NCBI GenBank assembly: GCA_963742925.1
Contig: CAVUNV010000004.1
Location: 496,001-560,000 of the forward strand
Length of the DNA: 64,000 nt
Source: PALSA-612 sp963742925
GTDB lineage: Bacteria > Actinomycetota > Thermoleophilia > Gaiellales > Gaiellaceae
Direction of reading: 5' to 3'
The notes below the pieces were generated by a model, which worked only from the letters and a program-made list of their open reading frames with translations, searched no databases and was not told the origin of the DNA. Positions within the stretch are counted from its first letter, which is position 1. Each line of letters opens with the position of its first letter. Below, one piece after another: positions 24,873 to 37,262 of this stretch. A program made the position numbers and the translations under genes.

Positions 24873-26183
24873 TCATGCCCATCCGAGCCCGGGAACGCCG
24901 CGGTCGGAGATCACCGGGAGCGCGGTCGGGCGCTGCCGCGTCTCGGGGAGCTGGGCGATCTCGGCCAGGGCGCTCTCGAGCGACCCCGACCGGCACTCGT
25001 GCAGCACCACGTGCAACGCCGCCGTCCCCTCGCCCGTCTCGTGCTGGACGAGCCGCGCCACGGAGACCTCGTGGGCGGCCAGTCGCCGCGCCACGTCCGC
25101 CAGCACGCCGGGACGGTCGTCCACCTCGAGGTGCACGTAGAACGGCGAGACGACGTCCCCGTGGGGAAGCCGCTCGAGCTCGCGCCAGCAGGCGTCGTTC
25201 TGCAGGAATCCGGTGCCGGTCGTGCCGATGACGCTGATCATGTCTGACACGACCGCGGAGGCCGTCTCGAGCCCGCCTGCGCCCGGTCCCTCGAGCATGA
25301 TCTCGCGGATCGCGTCCCCCTGCAGCATCACCGCGTTGAACGGCCCCTCGACGCCGGCGAGCGGGTGGTGCCGGTCGACGAACGCCGGCTGCACCCGCAC
25401 GTCGTAGCGGCCGTCGACGAGCGTCGCGGCGCCGACCAGGCGCACCGCCATGTCCAGCTCGCGCGCGGCGCGCATGTGCACCGGCGCGATCTCCTCGATC
25501 CCGGTATGCGAGACGTCGTCGAGCGTGACGCGTGTGCCGAAGGCGACCGTCGCCAGGATCGCCATCTTGGCGGCGGCGTCCGCGCCCGACACGTCGTCGG
25601 TGGGATCTGCCTCCGCGTAGCCGAGCCGCTGCGCCTCGGCAAGCGCCTCGGCGTACGCCGCACCGTGCTCCATCCGGGTGAGGATGAAGTTCGTCGTCCC
25701 GTTGACGATCCCGAGCACGCGGTGCACGCGCGAGAAGGAGAGCGACTCGCGCAGCACCTTGATCACAGGGATGGCTCCGCACACGCTGGCCTCGAAGCGG
25801 AGCTGGACGCCGGCCGCCGACGCGGCCGCGAACAGCTCGCCGCCCCGTCGCGCCACGAGCTGCTTGTTCGCGGACACGACGGGGCGGCCCGACCGCAAGA
25901 GCTCCAGCACATGCTCGCCGGCGGGGTCGAGACCGCCCATCACCTCGGCCACCAGCTGGATCTCCGGGTCGTCGGCGATCGCCCGGAAGTCGGTGGTCAG
26001 GATGCCCGGATCGGGGAGGAAGTCGCGCTCGGTCGCCGGGTTGCGCACCAGCGCACGCACGACGCGCACGCGATGGCCGGTCGCGCGCTCGATCTCGTCG
26101 GCGTTGGAGACGAGCAACCGGTTGACGGCAGAGCCGACTGTCCCGTAGCCCAGGAGGGCGACGGGAACGTCGACGCTCTTCAA
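24873..26183 (-). CDS. hom: Homoserine dehydrogenase with ACT domain
   Basis: 436 residues; reduces aspartate semialdehyde to homoserine. NAD-binding ALLGYGTVGSAVNRLL, then VVSANKQLVARRGGELF, the substrate-site GIVNGTTNFILTRM, DPTDDVSGADAAAKMAIL with catalytic Asp/Lys, and a C-terminal ACT domain (about 350-430, VHLEVDDRPGVLADVAR) typical of threonine feedback. Coupled to ilvC by ATGA. Placement in the leucine/isoleucine operon makes sense because isoleucine derives from threonine. Confidence 0.95.
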   Translation of the reverse strand: MKSVDVPVALLGYGTVGSAVNRLLVSNADEIERATGHRVRVVRALVRNPATERDFLPDPGILTTDFRAIADDPEIQLVAEVMGGLDPAGEHVLELLRSGRPVVSANKQLVARRGGELFAAASAAGVQLRFEASVCGAIPVIKVLRESLSFSRVHRVLGIVNGTTNFILTRMEHGAAYAEALAEAQRLGYAEADPTDDVSGADAAAKMAILATVAFGTRVTLDDVSHTGIEEIAPVHMRAARELDMAVRLVGAATLVDGRYDVRVQPAFVDRHHPLAGVEGPFNAVMLQGDAIREIMLEGPGAGGLETASAVVSDMISVIGTTGTGFLQNDACWRELERLPHGDVVSPFYVHLEVDDRPGVLADVARRLAAHEVSVARLVQHETGEGTAALHVVLHECRSGSLESALAEIAQLPETRQRPTALPVISDRGVPGLGWA

Positions 26184-27178
26184 GCAGGCTCCTTCGCGGG
26201 CGTCTCGCGGTGCATGCGCGCGCGCAGCTCGGCGCCCACCGTCTCGATCCGCTCGTTCGCCGCCCGGGCCCGCAGCTCGGCCAGGTGTGGCTCACCGGCG
26301 TCCATCTCCTCGATCCACTCGCGGGCGAAACCACCCTCGCGGATGTCGGCGAGGAGGCGGCGCATGTTCTCGCGAACGTGGTCGTCGACGACCCGCGGGC
26401 CGCGGGTCAGATCGCCGTACTCGGCGGTGTCGGAGATCGAGTAGCGCATGCCGGCGAGCCCGCCCTCGTAGATCAGGTCGACGATCAGCTTCAGCTCGTG
26501 GAGGCACTCGTAGTAGGCGATCTCGGGCTGGTAGCCGGCCTCGACGAGCGTCTCGAAGCCGAGCCGGACGAGCTCGGTGACACCGCCGCAGAGAACGGCC
26601 TGCTCGCCGAACAGGTCGGTCTCGGTCTCCTCCAGGAACGTCGTCTCGATCATTCCGGCACGGCCGGCGCCGATCGCCGTCCCATAGGCGAGCGCCAGCT
26701 CGAGCGCGTGCCCGCTCGCGTCCTGCGCGACTGCGACGAGCGCGGGCGTCCCGTAGCCCTGCTCGAAGATCCGCCTGACGATGTGCCCCGGGCCTTTCGG
26801 TGCGACCATGATCACGTCGTGCCCCGGGGCCGGCGCGATGCGCCCGTAGTGCACGTTGAAGCCGTGAGCGAACAGGACGGCGGCGCCGGGTGCCAGATTC
26901 GGCTCGATCTCGTCACGCCAGACCTGCGGCTGCACCTGGTCGGGAAGCAGGATCGCGACGAGCTGTGCACCCGCGACCGCGTCGGCCACGCTGCGAACGC
27001 TCACCCCGTCCTGCTCGGCCTTCGCCCGGGAGGAGCCGCCCTCTCGCAGGCCGACCACGACGTCGACGCCGGAGTCGCGGAGGTTGAGCGCATGCGCGTG
27101 GCCCTGGCTTCCGTAGCCGATCACGGCCACCCGGCCCGAGAGCAGGCCGAGGTCGCCTTCGCGGTGAACTGTCGCCAT
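26180..27178 (-). CDS. ilvC: Ketol-acid reductoisomerase (class I)
   Basis: 332 residues; NADPH-dependent isomeroreduction in valine/isoleucine synthesis. Rossmann motif VIGYGSQGHAHALNLRDSG, then LLPDQVQPQVW, FAHGFNVHYG, VAPKGPGHIVRR, and metal-binding ETETDLFGEQAVLCGG and SDTAEYGDL. Class I length. A clear AAGGAG ribosome site precedes the ATG at 27178; 16 nt separate it from ilvN, the only non-overlapping junction of the ilv part. Confidence 0.96.
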   Translation of the reverse strand: MATVHREGDLGLLSGRVAVIGYGSQGHAHALNLRDSGVDVVVGLREGGSSRAKAEQDGVSVRSVADAVAGAQLVAILLPDQVQPQVWRDEIEPNLAPGAAVLFAHGFNVHYGRIAPAPGHDVIMVAPKGPGHIVRRIFEQGYGTPALVAVAQDASGHALELALAYGTAIGAGRAGMIETTFLEETETDLFGEQAVLCGGVTELVRLGFETLVEAGYQPEIAYYECLHELKLIVDLIYEGGLAGMRYSISDTAEYGDLTRGPRVVDDHVRENMRRLLADIREGGFAREWIEEMDAGEPHLAELRARAANERIETVGAELRARMHRETPAKEPA

Positions 27179-27194
27179 AAGTTGGAGCTCCTTT

Positions 27195-27710
27195 CTAACG
27201 CAGGACGTCTTGGCGCCGCTTGATGCCCTTGCGGTCGGATGCGCGGGTGAGCCCGATTCTGCCGGTGCGGACGAGCTCCTTGACGCCGTACGGTCGCACG
27301 AGCTCCTCGAACGAGTCGATCTCCTCGGGCGCGCCGACCACCTCGAAGACGAGCGCCTCGGGCCCGAGATCCGCGACGCGGGCATGGAAGACCTCGGCGA
27401 GCGCGAGCAGATCGGCGCGGCGCTCCGGCGGCGCCGTCACCTTGATCAGGGCGAGCTCCCGCTCGACCGACTCGCCCGGAACGAGCTCGGCCACGCGCAA
27501 CACGTTGACCAGCTTGTGCATCTGCTTCTCGATCTGCTCGAGCAAATGCTGCTCGCAGTCGACGCGGAGGGTGACCCGCGAGACGTCGTGCCGCTCGGTC
27601 GGCCCGACGGCGAGCGAGTCGATGTTGTAGCCACGCCGGGCGAACATGCTCGCGATCCGCATCAGCGCACCCGGCTTGTTCTCGACCAGGACCGACAGGG
27701 TGTGCTTCAC
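27195..27710 (-). CDS. ilvN: Acetolactate synthase small subunit
   Basis: 171 residues; regulatory subunit of acetolactate synthase. N-terminal ACT domain: LSVLVENKPGALMRIASMF, then RRGYNIDSLAVGPTE and VTLRVDCEQHLLEQIEKQ; C-terminal half VHARVADLGPEALVFEVVG and RPYGVKELVRTGRIGLTR as in ALS_ss_C. Binds valine and restores activity/feedback to IlvB. GTG start overlaps the ilvB stop (GTGA). Confidence 0.95.
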   Translation of the reverse strand: MKHTLSVLVENKPGALMRIASMFARRGYNIDSLAVGPTERHDVSRVTLRVDCEQHLLEQIEKQMHKLVNVLRVAELVPGESVERELALIKVTAPPERRADLLALAEVFHARVADLGPEALVFEVVGAPEEIDSFEELVRPYGVKELVRTGRIGLTRASDRKGIKRRQDVLR

Positions 27711-29416
27711 GGGGTCACCTCCGCGTCCTCGGAGAACTCGATCAGCTCGAGCGCGGCCGCGCCGGCCGGGATCATCGGGAAGCACTGCTCGCTCGGGTCG
27801 ACGCGGCAGTCGACGACCGCCGTCCGTCCGAGCGCCAACGCCTCGGCGAGCGCCGGCTCGAGCTCGTCCTCGGAGGAGACCGTGAACCCTGCCGCTCCGT
27901 AGGCCTCGGCGAGCATGGCGTAATCCGGCACCTGGTGGGTCAGATGGACCTGCGAGAGCCGCTCGCCGAAGAACATGTTCTGCCACTGCTGGACCATGCC
28001 CAGATAGCCGTTGTTGACGATCACGACGACGATCGGCAGGTCTTCGAGCACGGCCGTGGCCAGCTCCTGGCAGGTCATCTGGAAGCACCCGTCGCCGTCC
28101 ACGCAGACGACCGTGGCATCCGGCCGGGCCGCCTTGGCGCCGACGGCGGCGGGCAGGCCGTAGCCCATCGTCCCGAGGCCGCCCGAGGTGATGAACGAGC
28201 GCGGCCGGTCGCAGACGAGGTACTGCATCGCCCACATCTGGTGCTGGCCGACGCCGGTCGTCCAGACGACGTCGTCCCGCCCGGCGGTGAGGTCGCGCAG
28301 CGTCTCGATCACCGTCTGCGGCTTGAGCATCTCGCCGTTCCGCGCGTAGCGCAACGGGAACTCGTCGCGCCACTCCTCGAGGCTGTGGAGCCACGGCCCG
28401 GTCTGCGGCGCGGCGCCCGTGGCCCGGAGGCTCGCCGTCATCCCGGCGAGCACGTCCGCGAGCGGCCCGACCACCGGGATGTCCGCGGCGCGGAGCTTGC
28501 CGATCTCGGCGGAGTCGATGTCGAGGTGGATCACCGTCGCGCCGGGTGCGAAGGCCGAGAGCCGCCCGGTGACCCGGTCGTCGAAGCGGGCGCCGACGGC
28601 GACCAGGAGGTCGCACTTGTTCATCGCCCAGTTCGACCACTTCGGCCCGTGCATGCCGGGCCAGCCGAAGAAGAGCTCGTGCGTCTCCGGGAACGCTCCC
28701 TTCGCCATCAGCGTCGTGACGACCGGGGCCCGGGCGGTCTCGGCCAACTCGAGGAGCTCCGCACAGGCGCCGGCGTTGAGCACGCCGCCGCCCACGTAGA
28801 GCACCGGCTTCTCCGCGCCCGCGAGCGCCGCCGCGGCCGCTTCGACCTGGCGCGCGTGTGGCCGGCGCGGCGGCCGCCAGCCGGGGAGATCCGGCTCGTC
28901 GGGGTAGCGGAAGTCGGTGTCCGCCTCCTGGACGTCGCGCGGGATGTCGACGAGCACGGGACCGCAGCGGCCCGTGCGGGCGACGTGGAAGGCGGCCTTG
29001 AGGACGTGCGGGATCGCTTCCACGTCCTGCACGAGCCAGGAGTGCTTGACGATCGGGATCGTCACGCCGACGATGTCGCACTCCTGGAACGCGTCGGTGC
29101 CGATCAGGTGCGTGCGGACCTGGCCCGTGATGCAGACGAGCGGCGTCGAGTCCATCCAGGCGTCCGCGATCGGCGTGACCAGGTTGGTCGCACCGGGGCC
29201 GGAGGTGGCGACGGCCACGCCGACTCTCCCCGACGCGCGGGCGTACCCCTCGGCCATGTGCCCGGCGCCCTGCTCGTGGCGCGCGAGGACGTGCCGGACG
29301 GTCGTTCCCCGCGCCATCGCGTCGTACAGCGGCAGCACGGCGCCGCCCGGGATGCCGAAGATGACTTCGACGCCCTCGGCCTCGAGCGAGCGGAGCACGG
29401 CGTCCGCTCCGTTCAT
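27707..29416 (-). CDS. ilvB: Acetolactate synthase large subunit
   Basis: 569 residues; TPP/FAD enzyme joining pyruvate with pyruvate or 2-oxobutyrate. Catalytic glutamate in ARHEQGAGHMAEGYAR, GPGATNLVTPIADAWMDSTP, FAD-region GARFDDRVTGRL, and TPP motif GDGCFQMTCQEL...NNGYLGMVQQWQ. Standard length. ATG at 29416 overlaps the upstream paralogue's stop (ATGA). Confidence 0.96.
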   Translation of the reverse strand: MNGADAVLRSLEAEGVEVIFGIPGGAVLPLYDAMARGTTVRHVLARHEQGAGHMAEGYARASGRVGVAVATSGPGATNLVTPIADAWMDSTPLVCITGQVRTHLIGTDAFQECDIVGVTIPIVKHSWLVQDVEAIPHVLKAAFHVARTGRCGPVLVDIPRDVQEADTDFRYPDEPDLPGWRPPRRPHARQVEAAAAALAGAEKPVLYVGGGVLNAGACAELLELAETARAPVVTTLMAKGAFPETHELFFGWPGMHGPKWSNWAMNKCDLLVAVGARFDDRVTGRLSAFAPGATVIHLDIDSAEIGKLRAADIPVVGPLADVLAGMTASLRATGAAPQTGPWLHSLEEWRDEFPLRYARNGEMLKPQTVIETLRDLTAGRDDVVWTTGVGQHQMWAMQYLVCDRPRSFITSGGLGTMGYGLPAAVGAKAARPDATVVCVDGDGCFQMTCQELATAVLEDLPIVVVIVNNGYLGMVQQWQNMFFGERLSQVHLTHQVPDYAMLAEAYGAAGFTVSSEDELEPALAEALALGRTAVVDCRVDPSEQCFPMIPAGAAALELIEFSEDAEVTP

Positions 29417-30408
29417 GCGTACGCCTCCCCCGCTCCGGTACCGGCGAAGCCGGCACCTGCGCTCCTGGGCGGCTCCGTCGAGCCTACGCCGCTGGGCACG
29501 AACTCCGCGTTGCGATGCGACCCGGCCAGCAGTCCGACGACGGCGTCTCCGAAATCGCGGGTCGAGGCCGACAGCAGTTGTCGCACGGCGGCGCCGGAGC
29601 CGTTCGCGCGTGCCTGCCGCAGCGCCGCCGAGAGCGTTTCCGCCGCGTGGAGCTCGCCCAGCCCCTCGCTCAGCAGCAGCGATGCTGCGAGCAGCATCGA
29701 GCTCGGATCGGCGACGCCGTGCCCGGCGTCGTCGGCCGACTCGGCCTGAGCGGGTGCGAAGACGGACGGGCCGTTGCCGGCGAGCCGGCCCGAGGCGACG
29801 AGGCGGCCGTCTCCGTCGGCCCCTGCTGCCAGCTCTTCGACCGCCGGGGCGACGACACCCGTCGTGACGACCACGTCGAGCTGCTGGGGGGCGAACGCGA
29901 GCACGCGGAGGGTCTCGGCGAGGCTCAGATGCTCGACGGTGACTGCGTCGTGCCGCGAGCCTGCCTCGTCGACGAGCGCCGCCCAGCGTGCGCCCTGGTC
30001 GACGGAGACGAGGTGTCCGCGACTCTGCCGCGCGAGCTCGAAGGCGCGTTCGACCGTCCAGCTCCCCGTCTCCCCGCCGAGCGGGCTGAGCAACGTGACC
30101 TCGCCGAGGTCGTAGACCACGCGGGTGATGCGGGCCCTCAGGTCGAGCTCCGACTCCACCCCGCCGAGGGCCGGCTCGCCGACGGCTGCGACCAGCACCG
30201 CGTCCGCGTCGAGCACGGCCGAGCGCGTCGCGGGCGGCAGCGGGTGGCCCGAGCGCGTCAGGGCCTCGCTCCCGAACGGCGCGTGCACGTCCTCGATCGC
30301 AAACCCGTGCATCCGTGCGACCTTGCGGAGCGTCCTCGTCGCCTGGGCCATCAGCTCCGGCCCCAGCCCGTCTCCCGCCAGGCAGGCGACCCTGTGCGTG
30401 CGTCTCAT
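29413..30408 (-). CDS. Isopropylmalate dehydrogenase-like paralogue, probably inactive
   Basis: 331 residues. Keeps the family start (ACLAGDGLGPELM) and the early GHPLPPATRSAVLDADAVL...VGEPALGG stretch, but key sites are gone: VGGLYYG is absent, the catalytic Lys of the SIDKANVL motif is replaced (SVDQGARW), the MFGDILSD metal site is replaced by VVAPAVEELAAG, and the VHGSAPD NAD motif is missing. Overlaps both leuA and ilvB by 4 nt, so it is maintained in the operon. Possible regulatory or assembly partner of LeuB, or a decayed duplicate. A true leuB lies at 2027-3028. Confidence 0.75.
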   Translation of the reverse strand: MRRTHRVACLAGDGLGPELMAQATRTLRKVARMHGFAIEDVHAPFGSEALTRSGHPLPPATRSAVLDADAVLVAAVGEPALGGVESELDLRARITRVVYDLGEVTLLSPLGGETGSWTVERAFELARQSRGHLVSVDQGARWAALVDEAGSRHDAVTVEHLSLAETLRVLAFAPQQLDVVVTTGVVAPAVEELAAGADGDGRLVASGRLAGNGPSVFAPAQAESADDAGHGVADPSSMLLAASLLLSEGLGELHAAETLSAALRQARANGSGAAVRQLLSASTRDFGDAVVGLLAGSHRNAEFVPSGVGSTEPPRSAGAGFAGTGAGEAYA

Positions 30409-31559
30409 CGAACTGCCACCCCCTCCGTCTCGAACACGTCGTGGAGCGTGACCGCCGGGCGCTTGTCGGCCAGCTCCTTGAAGCGCGCAAACGCACGGTT
30501 CAGGTCCTCCCTTGCGAGCTCGATCCCGGCCTGGGTGCAGGCCCGGGCGAAGGCGTGCCGGCCGGAGTGCTTGCCGAGCGGCAGCGTCATCGTCAGGCCG
30601 AGCTCCTCGGGATCCATGATCTGGTAGGTCGAGACGTCCTTGAGGACGCCGTCCTGGTGGATGCCGGCCTCGTGCGCGAAGGCGTTGGCGCCGACGATCG
30701 CCTTGCAGCGCTGCACGGCATAGCCGGTCAGACGCGAGACGAGCGCCGAGGTGCGGCCGATCTCGCCGACGACGACGCCGCTCTCGGCGGCCAGCGTGTC
30801 GCGGCGGACGCGCAGTGCCATGACGATCTCCTCGAGCGCGGCGTTGCCGGCCCGCTCGCCGATGCCGTTGACGGTGCACTCGACCTGTCCGGCACCCGCT
30901 TCGACGCCGGCCAGGGAGTTCGCGACCGCGAGCCCGAGGTCGTCGTGGCAGTGGACGGAGACCGTGACCCGGGCGAGCTCGGGGCAGCGCCGCAGCACCT
31001 GTCGCAGGAACTCGCCGTGCTCGGCGGGAAGCGAGTAGCCGACAGTGTCGGGAAGGTTGATCGTCGTCGCGCCGGCGGCGATCGCCTCGCGGCAGACGCG
31101 CGCCAGGAACACGGGGTCGGAGCGGGTCGCGTCCTCGGCGGAGAACTGCACCTCGTCGACCCGGCCGGCCGCGTAGCCGACCGACCAGCGGACCTGCTCG
31201 ACGACCTCCTCCGGCTCGAGCCCGAGCTTGCGCTCCATGTGCAGCGCGCTCGTGGCGATGAAGACGTGGACCCGCGACCGTCGCGCGCCCGCCACGGCCT
31301 CGACGGCGGCGTCGATGTCCTCCTTGCGCGTGCGGGCGAGCGCCGCCACCGTCGGCCGCCCGACCGTGCTCGCGACCTCGCGGACGCCCTCGAAGTCGCC
31401 CGGGGACGAGGCGGGGAACCCGGCCTCGATCACGTCCACGCCGAGACGCTCGAGCTGCTCCGCGATCTCCGCCTTCTCGTGCGGCTGCAGCGCGATGCCG
31501 GGCGACTGCTCGCCGTCCCGCAGGGTCGTGTCGAAGATGGTGATCCTGCCTCGTGTCAC
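30405..31559 (-). CDS. leuA: 2-isopropylmalate synthase, catalytic domain only
   Basis: 384 residues; condenses acetyl-CoA and 2-oxoisovalerate, first step of leucine synthesis. DTTLRDGEQSPGI, EAGFPASSPGD, the HCHDDLGLA metal site, GIGERAGNAALEE and HEAGIHQDGVL are all typical of true LeuA. The protein ends after the second accessory domain (RFKELADKRPAV), so the C-terminal LeuA_dimer domain that carries leucine feedback inhibition (usual length about 510) is absent. GTG start at 31559 with AGGAGGAG upstream. Regulation may instead rely on the leader peptide found upstream. Confidence 0.93.
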   Translation of the reverse strand: MTRGRITIFDTTLRDGEQSPGIALQPHEKAEIAEQLERLGVDVIEAGFPASSPGDFEGVREVASTVGRPTVAALARTRKEDIDAAVEAVAGARRSRVHVFIATSALHMERKLGLEPEEVVEQVRWSVGYAAGRVDEVQFSAEDATRSDPVFLARVCREAIAAGATTINLPDTVGYSLPAEHGEFLRQVLRRCPELARVTVSVHCHDDLGLAVANSLAGVEAGAGQVECTVNGIGERAGNAALEEIVMALRVRRDTLAAESGVVVGEIGRTSALVSRLTGYAVQRCKAIVGANAFAHEAGIHQDGVLKDVSTYQIMDPEELGLTMTLPLGKHSGRHAFARACTQAGIELAREDLNRAFARFKELADKRPAVTLHDVFETEGVAVR

Positions 31560-31582
31560 GTCGCTCCTCCTGTCCGAATCGG

Positions 31583-31602
31583 CCGGTGCGAGGACGCACC
31601 GG
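31583..31602 (-). promoter_or_regulatory. Second hairpin in leuA leader
   Basis: CCGGTGCG-AGGA-CGCACCGG (plus strand), perfect 8-bp stem, 24 nt before the leuA GTG and just upstream of its ribosome site. Could be the terminator or an anti-structure of the attenuator. Confidence 0.45.
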
Positions 31603-31652
31603 TGGTGTGGCTCGGTCGGTGTGTGCGGCCTACGTGCGCCGCGTGAGCGACA

Positions 31653-31673
31653 TCTCCCCCTTAGCGGGGGAGA
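31653..31673 (-). promoter_or_regulatory. leuA attenuator hairpin
   Basis: On the minus strand TCTCCCCC-GCTAA-GGGGGAGA, perfect 8-bp stem; the TAA stop of the leader peptide lies in its loop. A ribosome at the end of the leader would prevent or displace this hairpin. No T-run. Confidence 0.6.
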
Positions 31674-31756
31674 ATGACGAGAAGGGAAATGATCGCGACC
31701 GCAACCGCGAGAGCCCAAGCGGGCAGCAGGCGGATGGATGCGGTGCGGGCCTTCAT
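31661..31756 (-). CDS. Branched-chain leader peptide of the leuA operon
   Basis: 31 codons, ATG at 31756, TAA at 31661-31663. Thirteen of 31 residues are Leu, Ile or Val, concentrated at the end (ALAVAVAIISLLVILPR). Located directly upstream of leuA with its stop codon inside a hairpin, it has the design of leu/ilv attenuation leaders. A TTGACA promoter ends 9 nt before the ATG, so the leader would be translated from a leaderless or nearly leaderless mRNA; no ribosome site is visible, which fits. It could also be read as a small membrane peptide, but the placement argues for attenuation. Confidence 0.65.
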   Translation of the reverse strand: MKARTASIRLLPAWALAVAVAIISLLVILPR

Positions 31757-31765
31757 CGGACGGTC

Positions 31766-31795
31766 AGTGTGCGGGAAGCCGAGTGCGCTTGTCAA
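31766..31795 (-). promoter_or_regulatory. Candidate leuA operon promoter
   Basis: Consensus -35 TTGACA (31790-31795) and -10 CACACT (31766-31771) on the minus strand, spacer 18 nt, 9 nt before the leader-peptide ATG. Confidence 0.55.
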
Positions 31796-31809
31796 ATCGA
31801 GGTATGTAT

Positions 31810-31838
31810 TTGCGCCATCCGAATATGCAGCCTAAGGT
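31810..31838 (+). promoter_or_regulatory. Candidate gltB promoter
   Basis: TTGCGC (31810-31815) and TAAGGT (31833-31838) with 17 nt between, 10 nt before the ATG of a short ORF. Same spacing from -10 to leader ATG as in the pheA and leuA leaders. Confidence 0.35.
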
Positions 31839-31848
31839 TCGCGAGCTC

Positions 31849-31923
31849 ATGGCCGTTCGCGCGCATCTTTCGGGCAATTCGCTCGAGACGATCGTCTTTC
31901 TCGCGCGCATTCGGACGCGCTAG
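31849..31923 (+). CDS. Short leader ORF upstream of gltB
   Basis: 24 codons from ATG 31849 to a TAG at 31921-31923 that lies in the 5' arm of the following hairpin. In-frame ATGs at 31804 and 31825 would lengthen it to 39 or 32 residues. The sequence begins MAVR and ends FLARIRTR, resembling the pheA leader (MALR ... ARAFTR) in both ends and in nucleotide context. No enrichment in Glu or Gln, so it is not a classical amino-acid counter for gltB. Base composition here is more AT-rich than the surroundings. Translation unproven. Confidence 0.4.
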   Translation: MAVRAHLSGNSLETIVFLARIRTR

Positions 31924-31955
31924 CCGGCCTTCCCTCTCCGCCGCCGCCGGCTAGC
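31919..31955 (+). promoter_or_regulatory. gltB leader hairpin
   Basis: Perfect 10-bp arms (31919-31928 and 31946-31955, GCTAGCCGGC and complement) with a 17-nt loop containing CCTTCC; followed by TAGCACC. The arms, the CCTTCC loop word, the TAG placement and the downstream GCACC all match the pheA leader hairpin. Confidence 0.6.
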
Positions 31956-32014
31956 TAGCACCACAAGGCGGAGGCCCTGCACCACCCGTCCGTTCTCTCT
32001 CTGACAGGAGCCTC

Positions 32015-36389
<4,375 letters not shown>

Positions 36390-36398
36390 CAGCCGGGG

Positions 36399-36418
36399 AC
36401 GCCTCCTGTGGGAGGCGT
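36399..36418. terminator. Bidirectional terminator between gltB and protease
   Basis: ACGCCTCC-TGTG-GGAGGCGT, perfect 8-bp stem with 4-nt loop, in the 34-nt gap between the convergent gltB and serine protease genes. No T-run on either strand. Confidence 0.55.
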
Positions 36419-36423
36419 GGCGG

Positions 36424-37218
36424 CTAGCAGCTGCGGAGTTGTTGGCACACGCGGGCGATCGGCACGGCGAAGCTGAGGCCGCTGCCGAGGATGCCGGAGA
36501 CGAGCACGCCGATCACGTGGCCCCGCTGGTCGACCGCAGGGCCGCCCGAGTTGCCCGGGTTCGCGGCAGCGTCCGTCTGGATCAGCTTCGACGTGACGCG
36601 GCTCACGATGCCGGTGGTGACCGTTCCCGAGAGGCCGTAAGGGCTGCCGACGAGGAGCAGCGCGTCGCCCGGGGCAGGCGGCTTTCGCAGCGGCGTCTGC
36701 CAGAGCGGCGCGGCACCCGCGGGATGACCGTCGAGCCGGATGACCGCGAGATCGTTCTTCGCGTCCTCCGCCATGATCTCGCCTTGCCAGCTGCCGCCTC
36801 CGGCGCGCTGGAGCGTGACGTAGCCGCCGAGGTTGTGCACGACGACGTGCCGGGCCGTGATCACGTAGCTCGCGCTGTCGTCTCTCCAGCCGACGAAGCC
36901 GGTGCCGAGCTCGTTGCCGGCGAAGACCGTGAAGACGCTCTTCAGCACCGTCTTGGCGAGCGGCGCGAGGTCGTGCTGCTTCGTCTGCAGCGACTGGACG
37001 CTTCCCTTGAGCCGGACATCGCGCCGCTCGAGCGCCGCGACCTCGGAGCGCAGCGCCGCCTCGTCCGCGACGCGCGCGTTCCGCTCGGCCTCTACGAGCG
37101 AGTGCTGGTGCTGGTACGTGTACCAGGAGAACGCGAGCGCTCCGACGCCGATCGCGAGCACGGCCGCGACGGTCAGCTTCAGCCCGGGCGAGGCAGCGGA
37201 GTCGTCCCAGTCGGACAT
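36424..37218 (-). CDS. Membrane-anchored trypsin-like serine protease
   Basis: 264 residues. Short acidic N-terminus, one membrane segment (about 15-35), a heptad-like coiled-coil (about 40-80, AERNARVADEAALRSEVAALE), then an HtrA/DegP-like protease domain with the triad visible: His in VITARHVVV, Asp in AKNDLAVIRL, Ser in AANPGNSGGPAV. No PDZ domain follows; the protein ends soon after the protease fold. Likely an extracytoplasmic quality-control or processing protease. Divergent from the ABC exporter, convergent with gltB. Confidence 0.85.
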   Translation of the reverse strand: MSDWDDSAASPGLKLTVAAVLAIGVGALAFSWYTYQHQHSLVEAERNARVADEAALRSEVAALERRDVRLKGSVQSLQTKQHDLAPLAKTVLKSVFTVFAGNELGTGFVGWRDDSASYVITARHVVVHNLGGYVTLQRAGGGSWQGEIMAEDAKNDLAVIRLDGHPAGAAPLWQTPLRKPPAPGDALLLVGSPYGLSGTVTTGIVSRVTSKLIQTDAAANPGNSGGPAVDQRGHVIGVLVSGILGSGLSFAVPIARVCQQLRSC

Positions 37219-37262
37219 CTCAGGTCATATCGGCAGCCCGCCGACGCTTCTAGACCCCGCAC

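Noticed and set aside
22750..26334. An 1194-codon minus-strand frame spanning hom, thrC and thrB
   Set aside because: Only the last 293 codons resemble a protein (thrB); the rest is antisense-like, Arg-rich frame of real genes.
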